64,000 nucleotides of DNA. Origin: Sphaerolaimus hirsutus. Taxonomy: Eukaryota > Nematoda > Chromadorea > Monhysterida > Sphaerolaimidae. Shown piece after piece: positions 1 through 10,100 of the stretch (position 1 is its first letter; every line of letters begins with the position of its first letter). Both the position numbers and the translations under genes were made by a program. A model generated the notes under the pieces. It was given only the letters and a program-made list of their open reading frames with translations, was not told the DNA's origin and did no database searches. The DNA lies in NCBI GenBank assembly GCA_964036195.1, contig OZ038453.1, forward strand, positions 18,265,206-18,329,205, in the 5' to 3' direction.

Positions 1-440
1 TTTTGGTATCGGGATCGGGATTGGTTTTTGAGATTTCGGGATCGGGATTGACCTTTCGGGATCGGGATTGGCATTTTTTGGGATCGGTAATGGCATTTTT
101 GAAAACATTCTAATATACACATTTTTTGCCAATGTTTTCACAAAACAGGCTCAAAAACACGTCTGGATGCCAGAAAAGAGGCATAAAGTGGACATTGGTT
201 AAAATTTATTAATGCAAAAAGGGCATTTAATGAGGTTGACCAAATTTTCTGGGATCGGGATCGGGATTGTATAAATTTTTTCGGGATCGGGATTGTGATT
301 TTGAAAGTTTCTGGATCGGGATCGGGATTGGCTTTTGAGATTTCGGGATCGGGATCAGGATTGAGGTTTCAGGATCGGGATCAGGACCACCAAATCCCGA
401 AATGTTTTGGGATCGGGATCGGGATTCCGTTTCGACCCTA
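1..440. mobile_element. GGGATC-word hAT-like element, left end outside window
   Basis: Continuous GGGATC/GGGATT words on this strand end in CGACCCTA at 440, a slightly changed version of the TTTGAACCCTA end seen in complete copies at 1569-1821, 2520-3048 and 17433-18004. The left terminus is outside the window, so no target duplication can be tested. No protein is credible; the arginine/aspartate-rich translations come from the repeat word. Confidence 0.8.
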
Positions 441-581
441 GTGCCAACCCTATCCAATATACATAATCACTATTGTCTATTGACCGAAGTTGATGCTGTA
501 CAGAGAATGTAACTAATTATAACTTGTCATAAAGTTGACATCAAAAATTGTCATCAATTATATCTTGTCACACACACTAGT

Positions 582-1060
582 CAGGGGTAGGAAAGGGGGG
601 GTTCCCCCCCCAAATCGCCCAGCTATCTATCTATTCCAGAGGCCGCTCAGCTATCTATCTATCCCGGAGGCAAAATTTTGGGCTACTATCCCCTAAACCC
701 CTCCCCCCAATCGGCCAGCTATCTACCTATCTGGAGCGATTTTTGGGAAACTATACCCTAATTTTCGCCCAAAATCGCTATTGTCATACCTATATATAGA
801 TTTTCACCTCCAAAATCACTAGTTCGTGCATCTAACTGCCTATTTTGAGCTATTTTTAGTACTATATGTCCTTATATACCCATTTTTAGCCATTTTTCAC
901 CTACTTTCAGCAATTTTTCTCCTTTTCCTCCCTTCTATGCCTATATATTGAGCCCCCGCGAACCCCCCCCCCCAGAAAAATTTTCAGCTATCTATCCCTC
1001 CGGAGGAGTGATTTGCTATCTATCCAACACCCAGGAGGGCCGAAAACTAGAATACCCCTG
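582..1060. mobile_element. CAGGGGTA-ended hAT-like element, 8-bp TSD
   Basis: It starts CAGGGGTA and ends TACCCCTG. The flanks 574-581 and 1061-1068 both read ACACTAGT, a perfect 8-bp duplication as hAT transposases make. The interior repeats CAGCTATCTATCTAT words and C/G runs. A relative lies near 30552-31061. No transposase is encoded. Confidence 0.88.
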
Positions 1061-1124
1061 ACACTAGTTGACATCAAAAATTGTGTCAACTAAATTTTGG
1101 ATAATTATTGGTTTTACTTGGCAG

Positions 1125-1388
1125 CAGGGTTGGCAAAATCTCAGAAGAAAAAAAATCAAATACAATTTTTATACAATTTTACTACAATTTTAGTAAAAAG
1201 AATTTCACAAAAACTAATCCTGGTCACAAAGAATAAAAAACAAAAATAAAATAATAATAAAATGGAAAATTGAAGAATAAAAAAATAAAAATAAAATGGA
1301 AAATTGAAGAAAAAATAAAAATAAAATATAATTTATTTACAATTTTACTGCAGTTTCAGTAAAAATAATTTTACTAAAACCAACCCTG
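1125..1388. mobile_element. CAGGGTTGGC-ended hAT-like element, AAAATAAAAT word
   Basis: Ends are CAGGGTTGGCAAAATC and AAACCAACCCTG. Both flanks (1117-1124, 1389-1396) are CTTGGCAG, a perfect 8-bp TSD. The inside is almost only AAAATAAAAT/ACAATTTTA words. Related copies are 10534-11984 and 31270-32358. Confidence 0.9.
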
Positions 1389-1568
1389 CTTGGCAGACGC
1401 TACAGTGTATGCACAACTTCATGTGTGCAGTGGCAAAAAGGATGAAAATTGGGGTTAAGGGTGACTTCTAGTGAAAATTATGGTCATCGTTTTCAAAAAT
1501 ACTTACTTTTACATTTTCCCATGGAAATAAAAGTAAAAAATTCTACTATACGTTTTCTGCACTCAGGA

Positions 1569-1821
1569 TAGGGTTCAAACGGGATCCCGATCCCGATCCC
1601 GGATCCCGTGAAATTCCGGGATTTAGCAGTCCCGATCCCGATCCGGATCCCGAAACCCCAATCCCGATCCCGATCCCGATCCCGAAATCTCAAAATACCA
1701 ATCCCGATCCCGATCCCGATCCCGAAACCCCAATCCCGATCCCGATCCCGATCCCGAAATCTCAAAAAGTGAATCCCGATCCCAATCCCGATCCCGAAAA
1801 GTCAATCCCGTTTGAACCCTA
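1569..1821. mobile_element. GGGATC-word hAT-like element, complete
   Basis: TAGGGTTCAAACGGGA at the left and its reverse complement at the right form terminal inverted repeats. ACTCAGGA is duplicated perfectly at 1561-1568 and 1822-1829. At 253 bp this is the shortest complete copy; its interior is GATCCC words, with one GGATCC block per end. Confidence 0.92.
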
Positions 1822-1904
1822 ACTCAGGAGTGACTAAAAATGAATATTTTACATTAACTTTGAAAACATTGATTACTTTCAACAATCTGGTTTGCAGGCA
1901 TGCT

Positions 1905-2475
1905 TAGGGTGACAAATTTCCGTTTTGGTTTTCTGCAGGCAAATTTTTTCCATTTTCCATTCCGTTTTCCGGTAATTGAATTAATTTTTCCGTTTTCCGT
2001 TCCGTTTTCTGACTACAAAATTTTTTTCCATTTCCGTTCCTGTTTTTCTGGCTAATTATCCCTTTTCTGGCTAAATTTTCAGTTTTTCTGCCTTTTTCCG
2101 GCTGAATTTTCAGTTTTTCCGGCTGAATTTTCAGTTTTTCCGCCTTTTTTCCGTTTTCAGGCTCAATTTTCAGTTTTTCAGCCTCATATTCCCCTTTTCT
2201 GGCTCAATTGTCTGTTTTCTGTTTCAGCCAAACTGGTAAACATGCATGCAGGTTTTCAATTATGTGACTTTTTCCATTTTCCATCAAAATTTCAGCAATT
2301 TTTAGCATTTCCAGGAAATTTCCACAATTTTTTTGTTTTCTGGCAAAATTTCATTTTTCCATTTCCAGTTTTCCGGCCTTGTTTTCCTTGTTGCTGAAAT
2401 TTTATTTCCGTTTTCTGGCAAGTGCAAAAAAATTTCCGTTTCCATTTTCCATAACAAAATTTTTTTGACACCCTA
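1905..2475. mobile_element. CGGAAA-word hAT-like element
   Basis: It begins TAGGGTGACAAATTTCCG and ends TTTGACACCCTA, with interior TTTTCCGTTTTCC words. The flanks GGCATGCT and GGCACGCG match at six of eight bases, a decayed TSD. Intact-TSD copies of the family are at 8712-9353 and 20407-20724. Confidence 0.82.
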
Positions 2476-2519
2476 GGCACGCGCTGTTCCAACGTTTATC
2501 ATTACTATTCGCTCATGTA

Positions 2520-3048
2520 TAGGGTTCAAACGGGATCCCGATCCCGGATCCCGTGAAATTCCGGGATTTACCAGTCCCGATCCCGATCCTGAAACCCCAA
2601 TCCTGATCCCGATCCCGAAATCTCAAAAATACCAATCCCGATCCCGAAAGTTTTCAAATCCCGATCCCGATCCCGAGAAACTCCCAAGTCCGGGATCCCG
2701 ATCCCGGAAAAATTAGTGGAAATTATAAAAAGTGAAATAATGACGTTTTTGCATGCAAAAAAGTGGATGCAAACCCCCAGCATCAATTTTATGCCACTTT
2801 TCTGGCATCCAACAGTGTTTTGAGACCTTTATGAACAACTGTGAATGCCAGAAAAATGGCCAAAATTTCTATCCCTAGAACCCAATCCTGATCCCAGAAA
2901 AATGCCTATCCCAATCCCGATCCCGTGACCCCAATCCCGGCCAATCCCGATCCCGAAATCTCAAATTACCAATCCCGATCCCGAAATCTCAAAAAGTGAA
3001 TCCCGATCCCGATCCTGATCCCGAAAAGTCAATCCCGTTTGAACCCTA
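2520..3048. mobile_element. GGGATC-word hAT-like element, complete
   Basis: Terminal repeats are TAGGGTTCAAACGGG and its complement. CTCATGTA is duplicated perfectly at 2512-2519 and 3049-3056. A non-word core near 2700-2870 (ATGCAAAAAAGTGGATGC and following) recurs at 7330-7480 and 17640-17790, so this long subfamily has a conserved unique centre. Confidence 0.92.
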
Positions 3049-3907
3049 CTCATGTACACACATTGCCCAAATTCCCAAAATGGTTCGTACGTTTTTTCTG
3101 TTTACACACTGTTGAACTGTGCTGAACTACAATATCTCAAGAATGAGCAGTTTTAAAAAAAAATTTATGGTCTTCATTTTTGAAGATCATGTTCATACAT
3201 GTTCATAAAAAATGTTTCATGAAGATGTATGAAAAACTAGATGAGATCTGGATCATTTCACAGCAGTAGATGTTCTGCCAATTGCTGAACTGGTTTGCTG
3301 AAATGAAAGTGTCCGGATACAATTTTTTCACAAGATGCTGAAATGTTAAATTCAGCATATGACCAAAAATGCTGGAAAATCATCTAAATCCGTCCGAATT
3401 TGTCCGAATTCGTACGGTTGCTGAATGTCTGGACCCAAAAATGCTGGTCTAAAACCGTCCGAACAGCATTTTTTTAGTTCGGATTCGGCAGATGAAAACG
3501 TGCGTATGCCGAATATTTCGGCTTCAGTGTGCGTAGCGCCAATGACCTGTACATTTCATTTTTATGTTCTGATTATCTGTATGCACGGTTCTTCATGCGG
3601 TTATTTTATGAGAAGTTTATGAGAAGTTCAAAGTGCTATAACTTTTGATTGGACGGAGATATTGAACTCATTTTTGTTTTAGATGAACTCTCGTTGCCTA
3701 AAGTATATGATAGCATGTTAAAAAAATTATTTTCTCATGTTCAAAAACTGGGTCAAATCGGCATACGGAATTTAGACATCACTAATTCGACTGCAAAAAT
3801 AGAATCTTCATGTTGTCCCGATAACTTTATCCCTGGCCCTGGCGTGTTTTGAGGGCCTTAACTTCCAATTGGAAACCACTGTGAAGATAGTCAAAAAAAC
3901 TACCCAC
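3049..3907. other. Transporter intron or flank with a short dispersed repeat
   Basis: This lies 3' of the last visible transporter exon. No further exon continuing the required phase was found on the minus strand. Positions about 3550-3612 (GTACAGGTCATT and TAATCAGAACATAAAAATG words) recur inverted at about 6738-6812. GTCCGAA words cluster at 3390-3480. Nothing else is recognised. Confidence 0.5.
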
Positions 3908-4102
3908 CTGGGTCCAGCCCCCTTGGCCAAATCGCTAGCATAGGCAAAGTTTGTTCCAAAAACAGCAGTGTAGCCGCCGCAAAAACCGAAAATCAAATCA
4001 GTTAACAGCAGCCAATAGGGACTAGAGTAAGGCATACTGGCCTGAGAGCAATTCCACATTTTGGCAATTCGCCAAGATAGAGTATTATAGGTCACGGGGC
4101 AG
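3908..4102 (-). CDS. Transporter exon 5
   Basis: The exon follows a TTTTTTCAG acceptor and ends CCCAG before GTGGGT. It codes CPVTYNTLSW, then a loop, then YWLLLTDLIFGFCGGYTA and GTNFAYASDLAKGAGPR. The GG in the helix and the AY..D motif before a basic residue are typical of SLC46 transmembrane 4. One leading base completes Asn with exon 4, and two bases are left over for the next exon, which was not found. Third-base choice and reading frame look coding. Confidence 0.85.
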
Positions 4103-7100
4103 CTGAAAAAAATGTGCCATAAATATTTCTTCTGCTTTACGAGCGCTTTTCTATATTTGACCGCATTTTACTGCTTTTTTATTGGATGGTGCTGGTAAAT
4201 TTTCTTTAATTTTTTGGAACTTTACCAGCGAATCACAAAAAAAACGCGTAAATATTTCTTCTGGTACATAGGCGCTTTTCTATTTTGTTCCAGCATTATA
4301 GCTGCTCTTCTATCGGAGGGTGTCGTTCTATTTGCTTTCAATTTTTCAAAATTTCCACTTCCAAAATGACATTCCAACTTTCAGACGACACCGGACGAGT
4401 AATTTCCGCGACCCTCAAAACTCGACTCGACACTTGTCAATATGTGAAATTGGCCCCTGCACGATGTCGTTCAGCGTAGACAAAGTTACCCCAGCCAATG
4501 GAATCAATATGGGGGTGCGTCGATTGTGCGAATCGGACACTGCGGGGGGGGGGTGTTTGATGTTAATTAAAGGGACCAATTTTAATTGGGAGGGCACTGA
4601 TAAAAGGCACTCGAAATTTTGTTTGTCAATGAAAATTCGGAAGGGTTGGTTGAGTGTAATTTGGGACCGCACCTGATTTTTCTATACTCAATAAACTTTT
4701 CTATAAAATCAAAAGCCAAATATTTTAGTAGTAATTCACTAGAATTTTTGGTCTGATAATAATAGAATCTGATAATAATAGAATTTTTTGGCAGAAGTCA
4801 CTACTTATATGATATCCCATACATACATATATTATGTACCACTTCGTACGGATTTGTTCTTGCTTTACAAATACCACATATTTCGGACATAAAAATTTTA
4901 TTCGAATATTTAATTATTTAATTTGAATTCATTCTAAAAACCAAGCAGTATAAAAATAAATTTTTCATCACTTACCTCTACCCATCATTTGACAAAAAAA
5001 AACATAAAAAACCGCAGAAAACCCCCAAAATACTCAAAATCCACTCACAAATTCCCAACAGGATCGAGACAAACAGAGAGGGTACCATAAGGCACAAACT
5101 GGAATACAAATTGATAGTATACGCCTCACGTTTGAGTTGAGCATCGTGCCGCACCAAAGACATGTTCGAACACAGCAAAGGGTCGTGATTAGCGTATCTG
5201 ATAATAAGGGGGTGGGTTGGGGGTAGGGATCGAAAACAACGTTTTTTTCAACGACCCCCCCCCCCCTAAAAACCAGAGCTTTTTAAAACAAAACCGGTTT
5301 TAAACGTTTTTCTAAAGCTGGAGCCACAGGGTAGCATTATAAGTGGTGATTTCTGTCAGAATATAGTTACCGTATTTCCTCGAAATACCCCGCCCCCTTC
5401 GTTGAACCCCCCCCCCCCCTCAAAATTTCCATTCTAAAACAATCACCCGGGCTGAATTTTGAGGGAATACTGTCATTTAGTTTATGCAATTTTTGGATAC
5501 TTTTCCTTGAGTGGGTGCAAAATTACCTTACATGTTCAATATCTATTTTTTACCTTTTATTCGTCCAGTAAAGACGTTCAACACAAACAACTGGGGAGTT
5601 TCATTCCAAAAACGCATATATCCACAATTTTCAATTTTTCAAAATCGCATTTTAAAGTTCGACGATGGCCCGACAACGCTATGTTTGGGCGACAAAGCTT
5701 GCCTTGCACTTTTCAGATAGATCTGACATTTCTTTACAATTTTTGTAACCACAAATTTTGTTGGCCAACAAATATTTAGGGAGTTATGTGAGATTTTGTA
5801 AGTCACCCAAAATTGGGAACAAATTTGAACATTTGAAATTGAATGTTAAACAACTTCTCAACAGTGCATCGTAGGCAAAAACGCTTTACACGACTGCAAA
5901 GCCCGTGTCTAAAAGTACCTCTACCTAAATTTTCAGGTCAATATATACACGCATATTTAGGGTTGGAAAAAAAACGTTTTTTCGATGTTCGATGTTTTTT
6001 CGAAAAACTCGACGTTTTTTTATATAAAAAACGTTTTTTTTAAAGCTCCCAGATATGACCTTGTGTCAACATATATAGGTATATCAGACAGTGGCAATAC
6101 TCTGTGATGTTATATATAGGGTTCAAACGGGATTGACTTTTTGGGATCGGGATCGGGATTCACTTTTTGAGATTTCGGGATCGGGATTCACTTTTTGAGA
6201 TTTCGGGATCGGGATTGGGGTTTCGGGATCGGGATCGGGATTGGTATTTTGAGATTTCGGGATCGGATTTTGAGCACTTTGAACTTTCACCAAGGCCGTA
6301 TCCAGGGGGGGGGGCGGGGGGGGCTGCAGCCCCCCCCCCTCCCGGGGCGAGACCAGAAAGTGACCGGAAAATGCGACTTTTTCAATGTCAGCGTAAAAAA
6401 TTTTGCGCGCAAGCGCGCATTCTTCACCATACATAAAGGTATTATCATCTCATTTGCTCCATGTGGCCGCAAATCGTTGTAAATAGACTCAATGTTGTGC
6501 TTTTTGCTGTTTTGTGTGTATATTTACATACATATACAGCGTTCCATGGCGCTGACGCCAACGCCAATAGCGCCATGGCGTGGCGCCTACTAATGGCGCC
6601 AGCGCCATAGCGCCATTCCGCCACTATTTAGCTAAAATTTTAGGGGGGGGGGCTGAGCCCCCCCCCCCTCGCCGGCCTCCGTAAACAAGCAGCCCCCCCC
6701 GCTCAAAAATCCTGGATACGTCCCTGACTTTCACCTACCGCTCATAAAATAACCACATGAAGAACAGTGCATACAGATAATCAGAACATAAAAATGAAAT
6801 GTACAGGTCATTATGATCATTTTAAGCATTCATAGGTGAAAATCGGCAGAGAAATGGCCATGATATAGAGTTTTGAATTTGCATGCTTTGTTCTTCATGC
6901 GGTAATTTATATTTATGGTTTGGGGGTGGAGTGCTGTATAGGGTTGGAAAAAAAACGTTTTTTTTAACTCGATGTTTTTTTTAAAAAAAACAACGTTTTA
7001 AAAAAAAACGTTTTTTTTTAATTAAAAACGTTTTTTTTAAAAGCTCCCAGATATGACCTTGTGTCAACATATATAGGTATATCAGACAGTGGCAATACTC

Positions 7101-10100
7101 TGTGATGTTATATGTAGGGTTCAAACGGGATTGACTTTTTGGGATCGGGATCGGGATTCACTTTTTGAGATTTCGGGATCGGGATCGGGATTGGGGTTTC
7201 GGGATCGGGATCGGGATCGGGATTGGTATTTTGAGATTTTGGGATCGGGATCGGGATTGGCCGGGATTGGGGTCACGGGATCGGGATCGGGATTGGCATT
7301 TTTTCGGGATCGGGATTGGGGTGTAGGGATAGAGATTTTCGTCACTGTTCTGGCATTCACAGTTGTTCATAAAGGTCTCAAAACACTGTTGGATGCCAGA
7401 AACGTGACATAAAATGGACGCTGGGGGTTTGCGTTCACATTTTTGCACGCAAAAATGTCATTTTTTAACTTTTTATAATTTTCACTATTTTTTCCGGGAT
7501 CGGGATCCCGGACTTGGGAGATTCTCGGGATCGGGATCGGGATTTGAAAGTTTTCGGGATTGGTATTTTTGGATTTCTGGATCGGGATCGGGATTGGGGT
7601 TTCGGGATCGGGATCGGGACTGCTAAATCCCGGAATTTCATGGTATCCGGGATAGGGTTGGAAAAAAAACGTTTTTTTTTAACTCGATGTTTTTTTAAAA
7701 AAAACGTTTTTTTTTAAAAAAAAACGTTTTTTTTTAAAAAACAACGTTTTTTTTAAAAAGCTCCCAGATATGACCTAGTGTCAACATATATAGGTATATC
7801 AGACACTGGCAATACTCTGTGATGTTAAATATGACCATATAATGGCTGTGGAGCCATGGGATAGCATTATAAGTGGTGATTTGTGTCAAAAATATCCATT
7901 TTTTGTCGACATATCATTCATATATCGCCTTATAGTCGAATGTTCGTGACTTCAGGTAAAGTTTGGCACGGAATGGTGATCAAACAAGGTTATAAAAGGA
8001 GGTTGTTACTTTGGGAGTGAAGTTACACACTGTGGAGGTACATGGATACACATTACCTCAATATTATATATTACAGCAACATATGTCGGCTTATTCACCC
8101 ATGGTAGCACATAGAAATGGATGTTTTGATACTAAAAATGCAACAAAACCAATGAAAACAACCACCAATGTCAATTTGTGTGTGAAATTGCGCGCTTGCG
8201 CGCAAAAATTTTGCAAAATACCTAGTGCTTAGTACTAAAAATTTCGGCCGATGTTTTTAAAAAAAAAAAAACATTTCGGACATCATGTTTTTGTTTTTTA
8301 AACGTTAAAAAAAAAAAAAACGTTTAAAAAAAACATCGGCCAACCCTAATCCGGGATTGGGATCGGGATCCCGTTTGAACCCTAGTTATATATGACCATA
8401 TAATGGCTGTGGAGCCATGGGATAGCATTATAAGTGGTGATTTGTGTCAAAAATATCGATTTTTGTCGACATATTGTTTGTATATCGCCTTATAGTCGAA
8501 TGTTCGTGACTTCAGGTAAAGTTTGGCATGGAATAGTGATCAAACAAGGTTATAAAATGAGGTTGTTACTTTGGGAGTGAAGTTACACACTGTGGAGGTA
8601 CATGGAAGCACATTACCTCAATATTATATAGTACAGCAACATATATGACGGCTTATTAACCCATGGTAGCACATAGAAATGGATCCTTTGATACTAAAAA
8701 TGCCACAAAACTAGGGTGTCAAAAAACTTTTTTTTACAAAAACGGAAACGGAAAAAAATTTTCAGCGGCCGGAAAACGGAATGGAAAACGGAAAAAAATT
8801 TGCACTTGGCGGAAAACGGAAACAGAAAAAAAATGTCAGCGGCCGGAAAACGGAAAAAGAGGCCGGAAAAATGGAAACGGAGAAATCAAATTTGCACGGA
8901 AATGGAAAAACTTTCTGAAATTTTGCAGGAAAACGGGTAAAATTTGCTGAAATTTTGCTGGAAGTGGAAAAAATTTGCAGTAATTTTGCTGGAAACAGAA
9001 AAAATTTCACATCATTGACAATCTGCATGAATTTTTACTAGTTTGGCTGATCAGAAAACAGAAAGTTGAGCCAGAAAAAGGTAAAATGAGGCGGAAAAAT
9101 GGAAAATTGAGGCGGAAAATGGAAAAAAGGTGGAAAAACTGGAAATTGAGGCGGAAAACGGAAAAAATGCGGAAAAACTGAAAATTTAGCCGGAAAACGG
9201 AAAATGAGCCGGAAAAACGGAAACGGAAAAAAAAGTTGCCGGAAAACGGAACGGAAAAAGGAAAAAAAAATTCAGCAGCCGGAAAATGGAACGGAAAACG
9301 GAAAAAATTTGCCTGCGGAAAACGGAAACGGAAAACGGAAATTTGACACCCTACACAAAACCAATGAAAACAACCACCAATGTCAATTTGTGTGTGGAAT
9401 TGCGCGCTTGCGCGCAAAAATTTTGCAAAATACCTAGTGCTTAGTACTAAAAATTTCGGACGTCATTTAAAAAAAAAACATTGGCCAACCCTACCATATT
9501 TCTCCGATCAAAGCCCCCCCCGTTCAAAGCTCCCGGGGTGCTGTGCTGGGTATTATGTTCCGTATAAAGCATCCGGGTGCTTTACATTTCACAAAAAAAA
9601 ATTTGGTGATCATCTGTTGCCTCACCTAAATGATATTGCAGAGAGGAAAGTTTGGAAGACCATCTGTTGCATATGAGTTTTTTTGCGTGGTGCGCGGCGT
9701 TCTCTGTGCACACCTATGCCTATTTAATTGCATTGCGTGGCGTGTGGCGTTCTTTTGTGTGCTGCAGCGAAATCAAACAGTTAAAGTGGTGCTTGAGTTC
9801 AAAGATTTGTGGGTCGTGGGATTGTTGCAAAAGCATTGCAACCTTACTAATCACATATTTGCAACACATAGTTAGGTAGATACAACTTTAAAAAGGAAAA
9901 TAGAGAGTCATGGTGAAGGCAAATGATCACACTTACCTAATTATTTATCGGTGTCAAACAAAACATAGTATAGCACCGTGATTTGCATTGCACCAGGGTG
10001 CTATACATGGCACTTCAAAAGTAGTTTGAAAATAGCTCCAATTTTGTAAAGCACCAGGGGTGCTTTCATCAGAGAAATACGGTACGCATATTTGATTTAT

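Larger units (their letters stand above)
6117..8384. mobile_element. GGGATC-word element inside the 5958-10084 element
   Basis: TAGGGTTCAAACGGG starts at 6117 and TTTGAACCCTA ends at 8384. The 8-bp flanks are GTTATATA on both sides. A second left end at 7115 has flank GTTATATG, consistent with the tandem duplication described for the host element. It is interrupted by the elements at 6291-6726 and 7653-8348. Confidence 0.72.
5958..10084. mobile_element. Outer TAGGGTTGG hAT-like element hosting at least five nested insertions
   Basis: The left end TAGGGTTGGAAAAAAAACG is at 5958; the right end CCAACCCTA is at 9485-9493, with a TA-type element inserted in its last TA. The flanks CGCATATT (5950-5957) and CGCATATT (10085-10092) match perfectly once that late insertion is allowed for. 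The native interior holds AAAACGTTTTT words and a conserved stretch (GGTATATCAGACAGTGGCAA and following). The left arm plus the start of a GGGATC element occurs twice (5958-6282 and 6939-7280), suggesting an internal tandem duplication. Confidence 0.75.

Noticed and set aside
1493-1805. Arg/Asp/Gly-rich frames over GGGATC arrays here and at 7100-7450 and 17440-17950
   Set aside because: They are translations of the repeat word in several frames and are bounded by element ends with target duplications.
9630-9879. 75-100 codon frames shared by the two copies of the GATCAAAGC element
   Set aside because: Shared because the element is repeated; the frame begins and ends within it and no protein family is evident.
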